Shown piece by piece: positions 8,098 through 16,623 of a stretch of DNA of 59,808 nt (its first letter is position 1; the number at the start of each line of letters is the position of its first letter). The notes beneath the pieces are model-generated. The model saw nothing but the letters and a program-made list of their open reading frames with translations, was not told where the DNA came from and made no database searches. Origin of the DNA: Vallitalea maricola (GTDB lineage: Bacteria; Bacillota; Clostridia; Lachnospirales; Vallitaleaceae); contig NZ_BTPU01000012.1 in NCBI RefSeq assembly GCF_036985595.1, positions 1-59,808 of the forward strand, written 5' to 3'. The position numbers and the translations under genes are program-made.

Positions 8098-8682
8098 GTG
8101 GTAGGGTTTTTATTAGTTATTGAGGATGAAATTACTCGTAGTAAACTGGAAGAATTGTATTATCAATATCACAAAGAAATGTTCTATATCGCTTACAACA
8201 TATTAAAAGACTATCATGAAGCACAAGATATTGTACAAACGGCAATTATAAAAATATCTTCATATATCGATAGAATTGAATCTATAAAGTGTAACAAAAC
8301 AAGAGCCTTCCTTGTTATAATAGTTAGAAATATCTCTTACAATATATATAATCAAAGAAAGCGAAGAAACACAATGCCATTAGATAGTATAGAAGAAATA
8401 ATACCTGAAGAGGATATTGGCCCAGAGTTACATATGATAAGATTGGATCAAGCAAAAGAAATGGCAAGATTACTTTCTAATATCAACAAAACATATGCTG
8501 ATATATTAACATTGAAGTATTATTACGAGTATTCAAACTCAGAAATAGCTCAGCTGATTAATATGACAGAGGGAAATGTTAGAGTTAAAATCCATAGAGC
8601 AAAACAAGCATTGAAAAAAGAATGCCTAAAGGAAGGTGCTTTAAATGAAGCAAACAGATATGGATACAAGACAAAAAAATAA
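8098..8682 (+). CDS. ECF-type RNA polymerase sigma factor
   Basis: A 194-residue sigma-70 family protein of the ECF type. Region 2 is near residues 20-90 (YHKEMFYIAYNILKDYHEAQDIVQ, the -10 recognition part). Region 4 is near residues 125-175, ending in a helix-turn-helix (YYEYSNSEIAQLINMTEGNVRVKIHRAKQALK). The first likely start is GTG 8098, with a GAAAGAAGTG stretch before it. The 3' end overlaps the next gene by 38 bases, a common sigma/anti-sigma layout. The promoter it serves is unknown. A candidate target is the secreted gene at 9439, next in line. Confidence 0.9.
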   Translation: MVGFLLVIEDEITRSKLEELYYQYHKEMFYIAYNILKDYHEAQDIVQTAIIKISSYIDRIESIKCNKTRAFLVIIVRNISYNIYNQRKRRNTMPLDSIEEIIPEEDIGPELHMIRLDQAKEMARLLSNINKTYADILTLKYYYEYSNSEIAQLINMTEGNVRVKIHRAKQALKKECLKEGALNEANRYGYKTKK

Positions 8683-9367
8683 AATTCTTGAATCATACTA
8701 TGGGTACATAGGTTCTTGTCATATAGAAAATATCATTACTGATCAGGATAATCAAAGAAACGAAATGAACGAACTAGAGTTTCCAAGAAGTATTGATGAA
8801 TGGTTTGTAAAATTTTATAGGAAATATCGAAGAAAAGAAAGAGTGCAAAAGTTAAATAGAAAATTCAAAAAAGCAGGTTGCAAGGTAGCTGTATTACTAT
8901 TATTAGTAATAGGTATAGGAACTGTTTTATCATGTACTGTTGAAGCTTTTAGAATTAAGATATTAAACTTTTTCATTGAAGAAAATAAAGAATACACTAT
9001 TGTACAAGTAAAAGAAGATAAAGAACCCATACCAGACAGTTGGAGTAATTATTATTATCCAGAATATCTGCCACAAGATTTTATATTGGATAAATCAGAG
9101 ATTATGAATGACAAGAAAATATTAAAATTTATTAATGAAGATAAGTTCATATTAATAACTCAATCTCCAAACGGAACTAACTATCAAATGGATACAGAAG
9201 ATGCTGAAGCGGATAAAATTATAATCAATGATTATGAAGGATTATTGATTGAGAAACAAGAACATACTACGATTATTTGGCACAATGAAGAATTTAGTTT
9301 TAATATAATATCCAATATAATAAGTGATGAATTGATGAAAGTAGTAAAAAATTTAGAAAAAAGATAA
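8645..9367 (+). CDS. Membrane-anchored anti-sigma factor candidate (DUF4367-like)
   Basis: A 240-residue protein with a cytosolic N-terminal part of about 77 residues and one membrane helix near residues 78-97 (VAVLLLLVIGIGTVLSCTVEAF). An outer domain of about 140 residues follows. The outer part starts with YYPEYLPQDFILDK, typical of DUF4367 domains in proteins paired with ECF sigma factors. The ATG at 8645 lies inside the sigma gene, with GGAAGGTG just before it, so the two are translationally coupled. By context it should hold the sigma factor at the membrane until a signal arrives. The N-terminal part has no recognisable zinc-finger motif. Confidence 0.75.
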   Translation: MKQTDMDTRQKNKILESYYGYIGSCHIENIITDQDNQRNEMNELEFPRSIDEWFVKFYRKYRRKERVQKLNRKFKKAGCKVAVLLLLVIGIGTVLSCTVEAFRIKILNFFIEENKEYTIVQVKEDKEPIPDSWSNYYYPEYLPQDFILDKSEIMNDKKILKFINEDKFILITQSPNGTNYQMDTEDAEADKIIINDYEGLLIEKQEHTTIIWHNEEFSFNIISNIISDELMKVVKNLEKR

Positions 9368-9395
9368 AAAAAAATCATAAAAAGTGTAACGAAAC

Positions 9396-9433
9396 ACCTC
9401 TCTTTATTGTTAATAATATGAAGGGAGGTTTTT
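9396..9433 (+). promoter_or_regulatory. Hairpin that buries the ribosome site of the next gene
   Basis: ACCTCTCTT (9396-9404) pairs with AAGGGAGGT (9421-9429), and three more pairs extend the stem to about 12 base pairs with one or two G-U pairs. The 3' arm contains the whole Shine-Dalgarno GGGAGG of the gene starting at 9439. TTTTT follows the stem. It could be a terminator of the sigma operon, a translational lock, or both. Confidence 0.65.
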
Positions 9434-9438
9434 AATAT

Positions 9439-9852
9439 ATGAAAAAATATAAAAGGCTAGTATGCTTATGTCTTATACTTGCTTTTTTTAGCACTACTTC
9501 TTATGGACTTGAAATGGAAACAATGGACTGGCAGCCAAACTTTGTTTCCATAATTACCTTTGAAAATACTTTCGAGATATCAGACAGTGGACAAGCATCT
9601 GTTACCTGCTTTTTATTTGCTAGAAATGTCAATAAAGTTAAAATAACCGCTAATTTACAAAAGTATAAAGATGGGGAATGGAAAACAATTAAAAGCTGGT
9701 CAGGTAGTGAAGATGACACAAGTTGCTTAGTAGGGGGGAAATGGTACATAGCAAGTGGTAATACTTACAGAATGACTTCATATGGCTCTACTTATAAAGA
9801 TGATGAATTTGTAGAAAGTACGACCTATATTAGTGAAAGCAAAGAATATTAA
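9439..9852 (+). CDS. Small secreted protein (DUF6147-like)
   Basis: A 137-residue exported protein. It has a signal peptide of about 23 residues (MKKYKRLVCLCLILAFFSTTSYG) and a body of short beta strands with two cysteines (Cys58 and Cys95 region). The wording VKITANLQKYKDGEWKTIKSW and the later Y-R-M-T pattern recall small secreted DUF6147 proteins of Clostridia, a weak match from memory. It follows the sigma/anti-sigma pair and precedes a perfect terminator. The Shine-Dalgarno is in a hairpin (9396-9433), so expression is probably conditional. Function unknown. Confidence 0.65.
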   Translation: MKKYKRLVCLCLILAFFSTTSYGLEMETMDWQPNFVSIITFENTFEISDSGQASVTCFLFARNVNKVKITANLQKYKDGEWKTIKSWSGSEDDTSCLVGGKWYIASGNTYRMTSYGSTYKDDEFVESTTYISESKEY

Positions 9853-10174
9853 ATAAGGGCAATAAATTTTTATTAGATTTTAAATATAGAGAGAAAAAGT
9901 AAAGGTGGATATATTATAATACTACCTTTACTTTTTTGATGAAAGACTCTAACCACTGGACCTGCTGTATTACCAGCACTCAAGATTTATAGATTGTTTG
10001 GATTACATAAAGATGTTATACTATAAGAAAATTAATGACATAAGGTAGATTTGTGAAATGAGATGAAGGCTAATTGAATATTTAATAATAGTAAAATAAT
10101 ATTTGTATAATATAAAAAATAACAATACAAAGCTTTCTGACTAAAAAGTTGGTAGCTGACTAGGAGGAAAATAT
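9853..10174. other. Intergenic region with terminator and tRNA-like scrap
   Basis: These 322 bases hold the terminator at 9896-9937. A short stretch at 9946-9985 resembles, on the minus strand, the D-arm of a tRNA (CCAGTGGTTAGAG) but with no other tRNA parts. The rest is AT-rich. AGGAGGAAAATAT at the right edge is the ribosome site of the next gene. Confidence 0.5.
9896..9937 (+). terminator. Strong intrinsic terminator
   Basis: AAAGTAAAGGT (9896-9906) pairs perfectly over 11 bases with ACCTTTACTTT (9924-9934), followed by Ts to 9937. Confidence 0.85.
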
Positions 10175-10528
10175 ATGAAGCCAAAAGAAATACTATGTCA
10201 ATGGGTTGATGCATTCAATAATGGTGATGTAGAAACAATATCAGAATTATACGATGAAAATGCAATAAACCATCAGGTTGCCAATGAACCAGTAAAAGGT
10301 AAAGAGGCAATAAAGAAAATGTTCGAAGAAGAATTCTCCCAAGCAAAAATGGTTTGTATAGTTGAAAATATTTTTGAAGATGGGCAGTGGACAATTCTAG
10401 AATGGCGTGATCCATTAGGTTTGAGAGGTTGCGGTTTTTTTCAAGTAGTTAATGATAAAATTATATTTCAAAGAGGTTATTGGGATAAGTTATCTTTTTT
10501 AAAACAGCATAATTTACCTATCGAATAG
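10175..10528 (+). CDS. SnoaL/NTF2-like protein
   Basis: A 117-residue protein of the SnoaL/nuclear-transport-factor-2 fold. It opens with the family pattern of a long helix then a strand: WVDAFNNGDVETISELYDENAINHQ. The next part, PVKGKEAIKKMFEEEF, and the strand FQVVNDKIIFQRGYWD also fit. Members range from small isomerases and cyclases to binding proteins, so no reaction is assigned. A clear AGGAGG precedes the ATG. It is a single-gene unit between two terminators. Confidence 0.85.
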   Translation: MKPKEILCQWVDAFNNGDVETISELYDENAINHQVANEPVKGKEAIKKMFEEEFSQAKMVCIVENIFEDGQWTILEWRDPLGLRGCGFFQVVNDKIIFQRGYWDKLSFLKQHNLPIE

Positions 10529-10537
10529 ATGTTATAT

Positions 10538-10576
10538 AGCATTCTGACTAATATGTTGGTTAGGATGCTTAATTTT
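10538..10576 (+). terminator. Terminator after the SnoaL-like gene
   Basis: AGCATTCTGACTAA (10538-10551) and TTGGTTAGGATGCT (10556-10569) pair over 14 bases with three G-U pairs, followed by TAATTTTT. Confidence 0.75.
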
Positions 10577-10653
10577 TAGGCTTTTTTAGGTAAATTATAT
10601 AAAAATACTTATAGATATATCAATGAAGTACTATATTTTAACCCAATAATAAA

Positions 10654-10693
10654 TTGAAGTATTTTACATAAAATAGTATAATTATAATACTAT
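10654..10693 (+). promoter_or_regulatory. Promoter of kinase gene A with overlapping inverted repeat
   Basis: TTGAAG (10654-10659), 17 bases, TATAAT (10677-10682). The inverted repeat ATAGTAT (10673-10679) / ATACTAT (10687-10693) covers the -10 region and could be an operator. Confidence 0.6.
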
Positions 10694-10726
10694 ATAGGGA
10701 ATTTTGTTAAAAAAGGTGCGAGAATT

Positions 10727-12520
10727 ATGAAAAAAATACCAACCAAGAGGCTTTCTGTCAGAGGGCGTATAGTTACCATGTTTATTGCAATAATGCTGAT
10801 TACAATATTAGTGTTCGGTATATATGCTACTTATAACATGTATAACAATATAATGAAGAATACATATAAAAACATGAATCTAATGATTGATGCCAATAAT
10901 GAAAACCTAAACCAATCCTTTAGTATAATTGCCAATACATCAATTGCCCTATCTGCAAGTGATGCTGTACAAGAATGGATTAAAGATGATAATTATTTTA
11001 ACAAAAACAACGAAAAATACTATCTCAATGTACAGAATCTCAATAAACAATTCCAGAATATATTAACATACAACAACGTATGGGAACTGAATTCCTTAAC
11101 GTATGTTACTGTATATGAAAATAGAGAACTCCTTGGATACACTTACACAAAACAAGTAAGTACTAAGAAAATAACAGATGATTCCAAAAGAATAAATGAA
11201 CTTGTGATAAATGATACTGAAAAATATATTAGTTACATACCACCTTCACAAAGTAACAATACCATATACTACACCAGAAAATTGAAATCTGACTTTACAA
11301 CTAATGACAGCCTGATAATTATAGCAGCTATAGGTGAAGAATATATAAAAAACAAATATAACAGTCTTTTAAGCTATGATGGTTCATTAGTTTATTTAGT
11401 AGACGAAGAAGGGATTATATATTCATCCAATGATAACTCATTATTAGGGAATAAAATATCAGAGGATATAACTAACAACATTGATACCAACAAGATGAAT
11501 GAAATCAATTATAATAATAAAAAATATGTAACTGTCTCTAGAGAAATAAAAGAAAATGGATTAAAACTAATATACATGTTGCCAAAATCAAATTTAATCA
11601 AAGAAACAGTCACTGGTATGAACTCTTTTATCCTTATATCAATAATATTATCAGTGGTATTCATTACATTCGTTGTTATCATATCCATGCGAACTACTGT
11701 ATTCATCAAAGATTTTACTACTGCAATGAATAAGGTAAGGGAAAAAGACTATGATTACAGAATGATAAAATATGAGGATGTAACACTAGACACACTAGTT
11801 ACAACCTTTAATTCTATGATATCAGAAATACAGACACTTTTAAAAACCACATACGAATCAAAGATTTTACTTAATGAAATGGAAATAAAATTTTTGCAGT
11901 ATCAAATGAATCCACATTTTTTATTTAATATACTACTAACCATTCAGATCAAAGCAAAAATGTGCAAAGACGAAACAATATATCAAATGATAGCATCCTT
12001 ATCAGCTCTATTAAGAGCAGGAATATACGGAGATAAACGCTCCATCATAACTATAGAAGAGGAACTGAAATATGTAGAATACTATTTGTCACTCCAAAAA
12101 ATGAGATATGAAGACAGGTTGCATTATTCTATTGAACTAGATGATGAAGAGATAAGAATATGTGAGATACCAAGGCTTGTAATTGAACCTATAGTTGAAA
12201 ATGCAATTGTTCACGGTGTCGAAGAAAGTGACAATGAAGCTATAGTTTCAGTAGAGATAAGTAACGATGACGAAAAGATATATATCAAAGTAGTTGATAA
12301 CGGAATTGGGTTTGACGTTGAAAAAATAATGAATACTGAAAACAAAGATATAACAGATAGAAAAGTAGAACGTGAAAAGATGGGATTAAAAAACACAGAT
12401 CAGAGATTAAAGCTTATTTATGGTTCCGATTATGGACTAAATATACAGAGTCAAAAAAATGTAGGTACGACTATTGAAATAATAATTTCAAAGAATAAAG
12501 GGAGAGCAGAAAATGTATAA
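10727..12520 (+). CDS. YesM-type sensor histidine kinase (cassette A)
   Basis: A 597-residue membrane kinase. Helix 1 is near residues 13-36. A large outer sensing domain of about 250 residues follows (dCache-like by length), then helix 2 near residues 298-320 and a HAMP linker. The cytosolic His_kinase module has QMNPHFLFN with the phospho-accepting His397. The HATPase part shows EPIVENAIVHG and VVDNGIGF. YesM kinases sense extracellular sugars or oligosaccharides and act on a YesN regulator. The stop codon overlaps the start of that regulator gene by eight bases. It has its own promoter at 10654. Confidence 0.92.
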   Translation: MKKIPTKRLSVRGRIVTMFIAIMLITILVFGIYATYNMYNNIMKNTYKNMNLMIDANNENLNQSFSIIANTSIALSASDAVQEWIKDDNYFNKNNEKYYLNVQNLNKQFQNILTYNNVWELNSLTYVTVYENRELLGYTYTKQVSTKKITDDSKRINELVINDTEKYISYIPPSQSNNTIYYTRKLKSDFTTNDSLIIIAAIGEEYIKNKYNSLLSYDGSLVYLVDEEGIIYSSNDNSLLGNKISEDITNNIDTNKMNEINYNNKKYVTVSREIKENGLKLIYMLPKSNLIKETVTGMNSFILISIILSVVFITFVVIISMRTTVFIKDFTTAMNKVREKDYDYRMIKYEDVTLDTLVTTFNSMISEIQTLLKTTYESKILLNEMEIKFLQYQMNPHFLFNILLTIQIKAKMCKDETIYQMIASLSALLRAGIYGDKRSIITIEEELKYVEYYLSLQKMRYEDRLHYSIELDDEEIRICEIPRLVIEPIVENAIVHGVEESDNEAIVSVEISNDDEKIYIKVVDNGIGFDVEKIMNTENKDITDRKVEREKMGLKNTDQRLKLIYGSDYGLNIQSQKNVGTTIEIIISKNKGRAENV

Positions 12521-14069
12521 AATAATGCTTGTTGATGATGAACGTAACATTAGAAATGGTATAAAACATCTTATAGATTGGGATGGATTAGACTGCGAAG
12601 TTGTATCAGATTGCAGAAACGGTAAGGAAGCTCTTGACTATATAGAAGATAATGAAGTTGACATTGTTGTAACAGATATAAAAATGCCTGTTATCGATGG
12701 TCTGGAACTATGTAAGAACATAAAAGAAAACAAATATGATGTAGAAGTAATTATTCTAACTGCGTATTCAGATTTTACATTTGCTCAAAAAGCCATTAAA
12801 TACAATGTAGTCGATTTCGTAATAAAAAATGAGTTCATTGAAGAATTGCCAAGTGCAGTTGAAAAAGCAAAGGAAATCATTAATGAAAAAAGGAAAGAGA
12901 GCAAGAAGATACAATTATCCCTCAATGATTATAATGAATACCGTTTACATATATTAACAAGATTAGCACTGTCACAGAATGTAAGTATTGAAGACATAGA
13001 AAAATACAACATAGATAAATATAATTATTGCATTAGTGCCTGTGAGATAAACTATTATGATGGAGAAAAAGAAAATAACTCTTCCATAAAAATGATAAAA
13101 AACTTCCTTAACATAACTATGAAGGATTATGACTCGGAAGTAGTACCTATAAAAGATAATCATATCATGATTGTCATACTAATTGATAAGAACAAAGAGG
13201 TCACACTAAATAAGATAGTACAGCATTTTAATGAGATTCTACTGATGGTAGAAGAATTTATGCGTTTGGATATCAAGCTAGGAGTAAGTCAAATCATTAA
13301 TGAAACTAGTGAAATAAATAATGGTTATAAAAAAGCAAATGAAGCATTATCTCGTATAACAACTAAAGGTAATACATTATACATCTACGACTCAGAGCCT
13401 GTGATAGATGAAAACGCTGTGAATATCAATATTGAACAATTTACAAAAGAGATATGTGATATAACATTAAAAGGTGATAAGGAAAATGCAGAAATCAAAA
13501 TAAAAGACTTGGGTGAAGAGTTAGTCAAATCCAATAAAAGCTTTGAACAATGTAAAATGAATATTCTTATTATCTGTAGTTCAATAATACGAAATGTTGT
13601 TAAATATGATATAAGTCAAGACTTTAATCAAATAGAGAAGAAATTATACAAAAGCATCAATGATGCCAAGACCATGTTTAGCCTTATAGATATAAGCAAA
13701 CACATAGTTGATATAGCAATAAGTATATGTATTGATAAAAAAGATATCAGAAACAAGCTGGTAACCAATGTAGATAATTTCATAAAACTCAATTATAAGA
13801 ACAATATCTCCTTGCAAGATATAAGTAACGCAGTGTTTCTTAACAGCAGTTATCTAAGCAGAGCCTACAAAAAATCAACTGGCATCACAGTTACAGATGC
13901 AATAAACATGTATCGCATAACCAACGCAAAATCATTACTGAAAAACAGTGAGTTAAAGATATATGAGATAGGTCTAGAAGTTGGATTCAGTGATCCTGCA
14001 TACTTTTCACATGTATTCGTGAAATACAACAATCAGAATCCAACAGAATATAGAAATAGTAATATGTAA
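12513..14069 (+). CDS. YesN-type response regulator with AraC DNA-binding domain (cassette A)
   Basis: A 518-residue regulator. The N-terminal receiver domain has the acidic pocket Asp8-Asp9 and phosphorylation site Asp55 (VVTDIKMP). Where most receivers have Lys-Pro near the end, this one has Lys-Asn (DFVIKNEF). A middle region of about 250 residues resembles the linker typical of YesN proteins. The last ~100 residues form the two AraC helix-turn-helix units (NISLQDISNAVFLNSSYLSRAYKK, then IYEIGLEVGFSDPAYFSHVF). It probably activates the transport genes downstream in response to the kinase. Translation is coupled to the kinase gene by an eight-base overlap. Confidence 0.92.
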   Translation: MYKIMLVDDERNIRNGIKHLIDWDGLDCEVVSDCRNGKEALDYIEDNEVDIVVTDIKMPVIDGLELCKNIKENKYDVEVIILTAYSDFTFAQKAIKYNVVDFVIKNEFIEELPSAVEKAKEIINEKRKESKKIQLSLNDYNEYRLHILTRLALSQNVSIEDIEKYNIDKYNYCISACEINYYDGEKENNSSIKMIKNFLNITMKDYDSEVVPIKDNHIMIVILIDKNKEVTLNKIVQHFNEILLMVEEFMRLDIKLGVSQIINETSEINNGYKKANEALSRITTKGNTLYIYDSEPVIDENAVNINIEQFTKEICDITLKGDKENAEIKIKDLGEELVKSNKSFEQCKMNILIICSSIIRNVVKYDISQDFNQIEKKLYKSINDAKTMFSLIDISKHIVDIAISICIDKKDIRNKLVTNVDNFIKLNYKNNISLQDISNAVFLNSSYLSRAYKKSTGITVTDAINMYRITNAKSLLKNSELKIYEIGLEVGFSDPAYFSHVFVKYNNQNPTEYRNSNM

Positions 14070-14075
14070 CAAAAA

Positions 14076-14142
14076 ACTTGCTTTGATAAGATATTATAAT
14101 CATTAGAAATTCTGATTAGAATATTAAAGCAAGTAATTTTTT
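14076..14142 (+). terminator. Terminator between regulator A and binding-protein gene A
   Basis: ACTTGCTTT (14076-14084) pairs with AAAGCAAGT (14126-14134), then TAATTTTTTT. The loop is long (about 41 bases) and can fold further. Confidence 0.6.
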
Positions 14143-14330
14143 TACCTTTTATAGAGATATTAGGTAAAAATAATACAAGGTCAAAAAATCCAGAATAATG
14201 CTTGGCTTTTTTGGTCAAAATTAAACAATCAAAAGGAAAAGTAGACCATTCTGTTAATGAGGATTTACATATATACTATGATTACAGAAAAAATAATAAC
14301 TGATTAACAATTAAGGGAGGATATTTTTTT

Positions 14331-15656
14331 ATGAAATCTATGTTAAAAAAAGTAATGGCTTTGATGGTAACTCTTACGATGGTTTTCACTCTAGCTGCTT
14401 GTGGTAGCAAAACTGAAAAATCAGATGATACGGTATCAAAGGATAAACCAGTTGAAATTACATATGCAACATTTATGGTAGGTTCACATGTATCAGCGGC
14501 TGCTGAAAAAGAAGTCTTAGATGCATTCAATGAAAAATATGAAGGTAAGATAAAAGTTAAAGTTGAAGAATTACCAAGTGATGACGCTTATGTAAATAAA
14601 ATGAAAGCTCTTGCTGCTGCTGGAGCATTACCAGATGTTATTAATGGTAAAAATGGTCTTAGAGAACTAGCAATAAAAAATGGTCAAGCAGTAGATGTTA
14701 TGCCTTTAGTTGAAGCTGATGCAGAATGGAACAAATATGTAGGTGAAGGTGCTATCAACTATAGTAAAACAGAAGATGGAAAACTATATTCAATAGCTAA
14801 TCAAAAACAAATAGTAGGTTATTTCTATAACAAGGACATGTTTAAAACAACTGGTATCACACCAGCTAAGACATGGGAAGAATTCATGTCAAACAATGAA
14901 AAATTAAAAGAAGCTGGATTCACACCACTTGCTATGATGACAGGAGAGAATGCATGGACAACCAATCTTTGGCTTGCAGCTATGATCGGTACTAATGGTG
15001 ACGAAGGTAATGAATTCATGAATACCAATTATCCGGATAGCTATGAAAATGATTTAGTAGTCAATGCTCTTACAATGGTTCAAAAATGTTTAAAAGATTA
15101 TACAACACCTGATGCAATAGGAGCTATCTACGCTAACGCTGCTAATAACTTCTTACAAGAAAACACAGCTATGATCGCTAATGGTCCTTGGATGGTTCCA
15201 GATTTTACTGATACATCAAAAGCAAAAGAAGGATTAGTAGATAGAGTTGGAGTTTCATTATATCCTAATGATGGTGTGGTTGCACAATACGAAATCGGTT
15301 ATGTATTATGTACTGCTAATAAATCAAAAGAAGAACAAGAAGCAGCTCTTGAGTTCTTAAAATTCAAGACAGGAAAAGAAGCACAAAAAATATTCTTAGA
15401 AAAATCAGGTGCTTTACCATTAACAGCAAATGTAGAGATCTCAGACGAGTACAAAGCGGCTAATCCACTTGTTGTTGACTTAATCAATCTTGCTGATGAA
15501 GCAAAATACGGATTTGAAAACATGGATAACACAGCTCATTCAAGTGTAATTGAAGAATTCTCATTAAACTACCCAGAATTAGTTTACGGTGGCATTACTC
15601 CAGAAGAAATGGCTTCAAAACTTACACAAGCTGCCAACAAGCATAAAGAACAATAA
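14331..15656 (+). CDS. Extracellular sugar-binding lipoprotein of an ABC importer (cassette A)
   Basis: A 441-residue lipoprotein with signal ending in TLAACGS (lipobox Cys24). The family 1 solute-binding fold is clear: VEITYATFMVGSH near the start, LPDVINGKNG, and PAKTWEEFMSNNEKLKEAGFTP in the middle. It should catch a sugar or oligosaccharide outside and hand it to the two permeases encoded next. A GGGAGG ribosome site sits before the ATG. A strong terminator-like hairpin (15676-15712) follows the gene, which would keep it more highly expressed than the permeases. The substrate is unknown, and no ATPase gene lies in the cassette, as is common for CUT1 systems with a shared MsmK. Confidence 0.93.
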   Translation: MKSMLKKVMALMVTLTMVFTLAACGSKTEKSDDTVSKDKPVEITYATFMVGSHVSAAAEKEVLDAFNEKYEGKIKVKVEELPSDDAYVNKMKALAAAGALPDVINGKNGLRELAIKNGQAVDVMPLVEADAEWNKYVGEGAINYSKTEDGKLYSIANQKQIVGYFYNKDMFKTTGITPAKTWEEFMSNNEKLKEAGFTPLAMMTGENAWTTNLWLAAMIGTNGDEGNEFMNTNYPDSYENDLVVNALTMVQKCLKDYTTPDAIGAIYANAANNFLQENTAMIANGPWMVPDFTDTSKAKEGLVDRVGVSLYPNDGVVAQYEIGYVLCTANKSKEEQEAALEFLKFKTGKEAQKIFLEKSGALPLTANVEISDEYKAANPLVVDLINLADEAKYGFENMDNTAHSSVIEEFSLNYPELVYGGITPEEMASKLTQAANKHKEQ

Positions 15657-15675
15657 TAAATAAGTTAATACAATT

Positions 15676-15712
15676 AAAACCTTGTCTTACTACTATGTAA
15701 GATGAGGTTTTT
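15676..15712 (+). terminator. Terminator-like hairpin between binding protein and permease genes (A)
   Basis: A stem of 13 or more pairs with two G-U pairs, AAAACCTTGTCTTAC (15676-15690) with GTAAGATGAGGTTTT (15697-15711), then a short T run. Partial read-through would supply the permeases. Confidence 0.75.
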
Positions 15713-15740
15713 AAGAAAACAATTAGCAGTGGAGGACAAT

Positions 15741-16610
15741 ATGACTAAAAATAGAAAATGGATAATTTTATTTTTAACTCCTGGTATTATACTTTTTATT
15801 TTTGTGTTTCTTATCTCAATAGTTTTGCTGGTAGGCACATCATTCACTAACTGGTCAATCGGTTCAAGTATATCATTTTCAGGAATTAAGAATTACATAT
15901 ACCTATTTACTAAAGATAAAGATTTTATAACAAGCATTTTCAATACGATTAAATGGATTGCATTACAATCAACTATACATATACTTATCGGTGTTGGTTT
16001 AGCACTGATATTAGCCAAATCCAAATGGTATACCTCACTTGTAAGAACAGTATTTTTTATACCAAATATCATTTCTAGTGCTGCGCTTGGTTTATTGTTC
16101 TTATGTATTATGAATCCTCAATTTGGAATGGTGAACAATATCATTACTAAGATTATGGGAGAACAGTTTGTCCATAACTGGTTCATGAACCCTGATACTG
16201 CATTTTTCTCAGTAACTATGACTTGGTTGCCTTATGCAGGATTGGTTACTATTCTTGTCATGGCAGAGATGGCTTCCATATCCAAGGAAATATATGAAGC
16301 CGCATCAATAGACGGTGCTTCATCTTTTCAACAGGATATATATATTGTACTTCCTATGATGAGAAATATCATTGGTACAGCTACAATATTAGCTGCAACC
16401 AGTATGTTGCAAAAACTGGATATCATCATTATGACTACAGGAGGCGGACCTGGTGCTAGAACCATGAATATGCCAATGTATCTCTATAACACAGCTCTTG
16501 TAGATAATAACTATGGACTTGCAAACGCACAAGGTGTAATTTTAATAATATTAGGCCTTATTACACTTATTTCTGTTCGTAAGATTTATAGAATGGATAA
16601 AGAACATTAA
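15741..16610 (+). CDS. ABC sugar transporter permease, MalF-like (cassette A)
   Basis: A 289-residue inner-membrane permease with about six helices. The EAA motif that contacts the ATPase is EAASIDGASSFQQDIYIVLPMM (short form EAA-x3-G), near residues 185-206. ATG at 15741 was chosen because GTGGAGGACAAT precedes it; the longer frame from 15702 would start inside the hairpin. It forms a heterodimer with the permease encoded 14 bases later. Together they import the sugar captured by the lipoprotein before it. Confidence 0.92.
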   Translation: MTKNRKWIILFLTPGIILFIFVFLISIVLLVGTSFTNWSIGSSISFSGIKNYIYLFTKDKDFITSIFNTIKWIALQSTIHILIGVGLALILAKSKWYTSLVRTVFFIPNIISSAALGLLFLCIMNPQFGMVNNIITKIMGEQFVHNWFMNPDTAFFSVTMTWLPYAGLVTILVMAEMASISKEIYEAASIDGASSFQQDIYIVLPMMRNIIGTATILAATSMLQKLDIIIMTTGGGPGARTMNMPMYLYNTALVDNNYGLANAQGVILIILGLITLISVRKIYRMDKEH

Positions 16611-16623
16611 GGAGGAACAAATA

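Noticed and set aside
9946..9985. A stretch whose minus strand resembles a tRNA D-arm (CCAGTGGTTAGAG) next to a TGCTG/CAGCA hairpin
   Set aside because: No anticodon arm, T-arm or acceptor stem can be drawn around it, so it is at most a relic and is not called as a tRNA.
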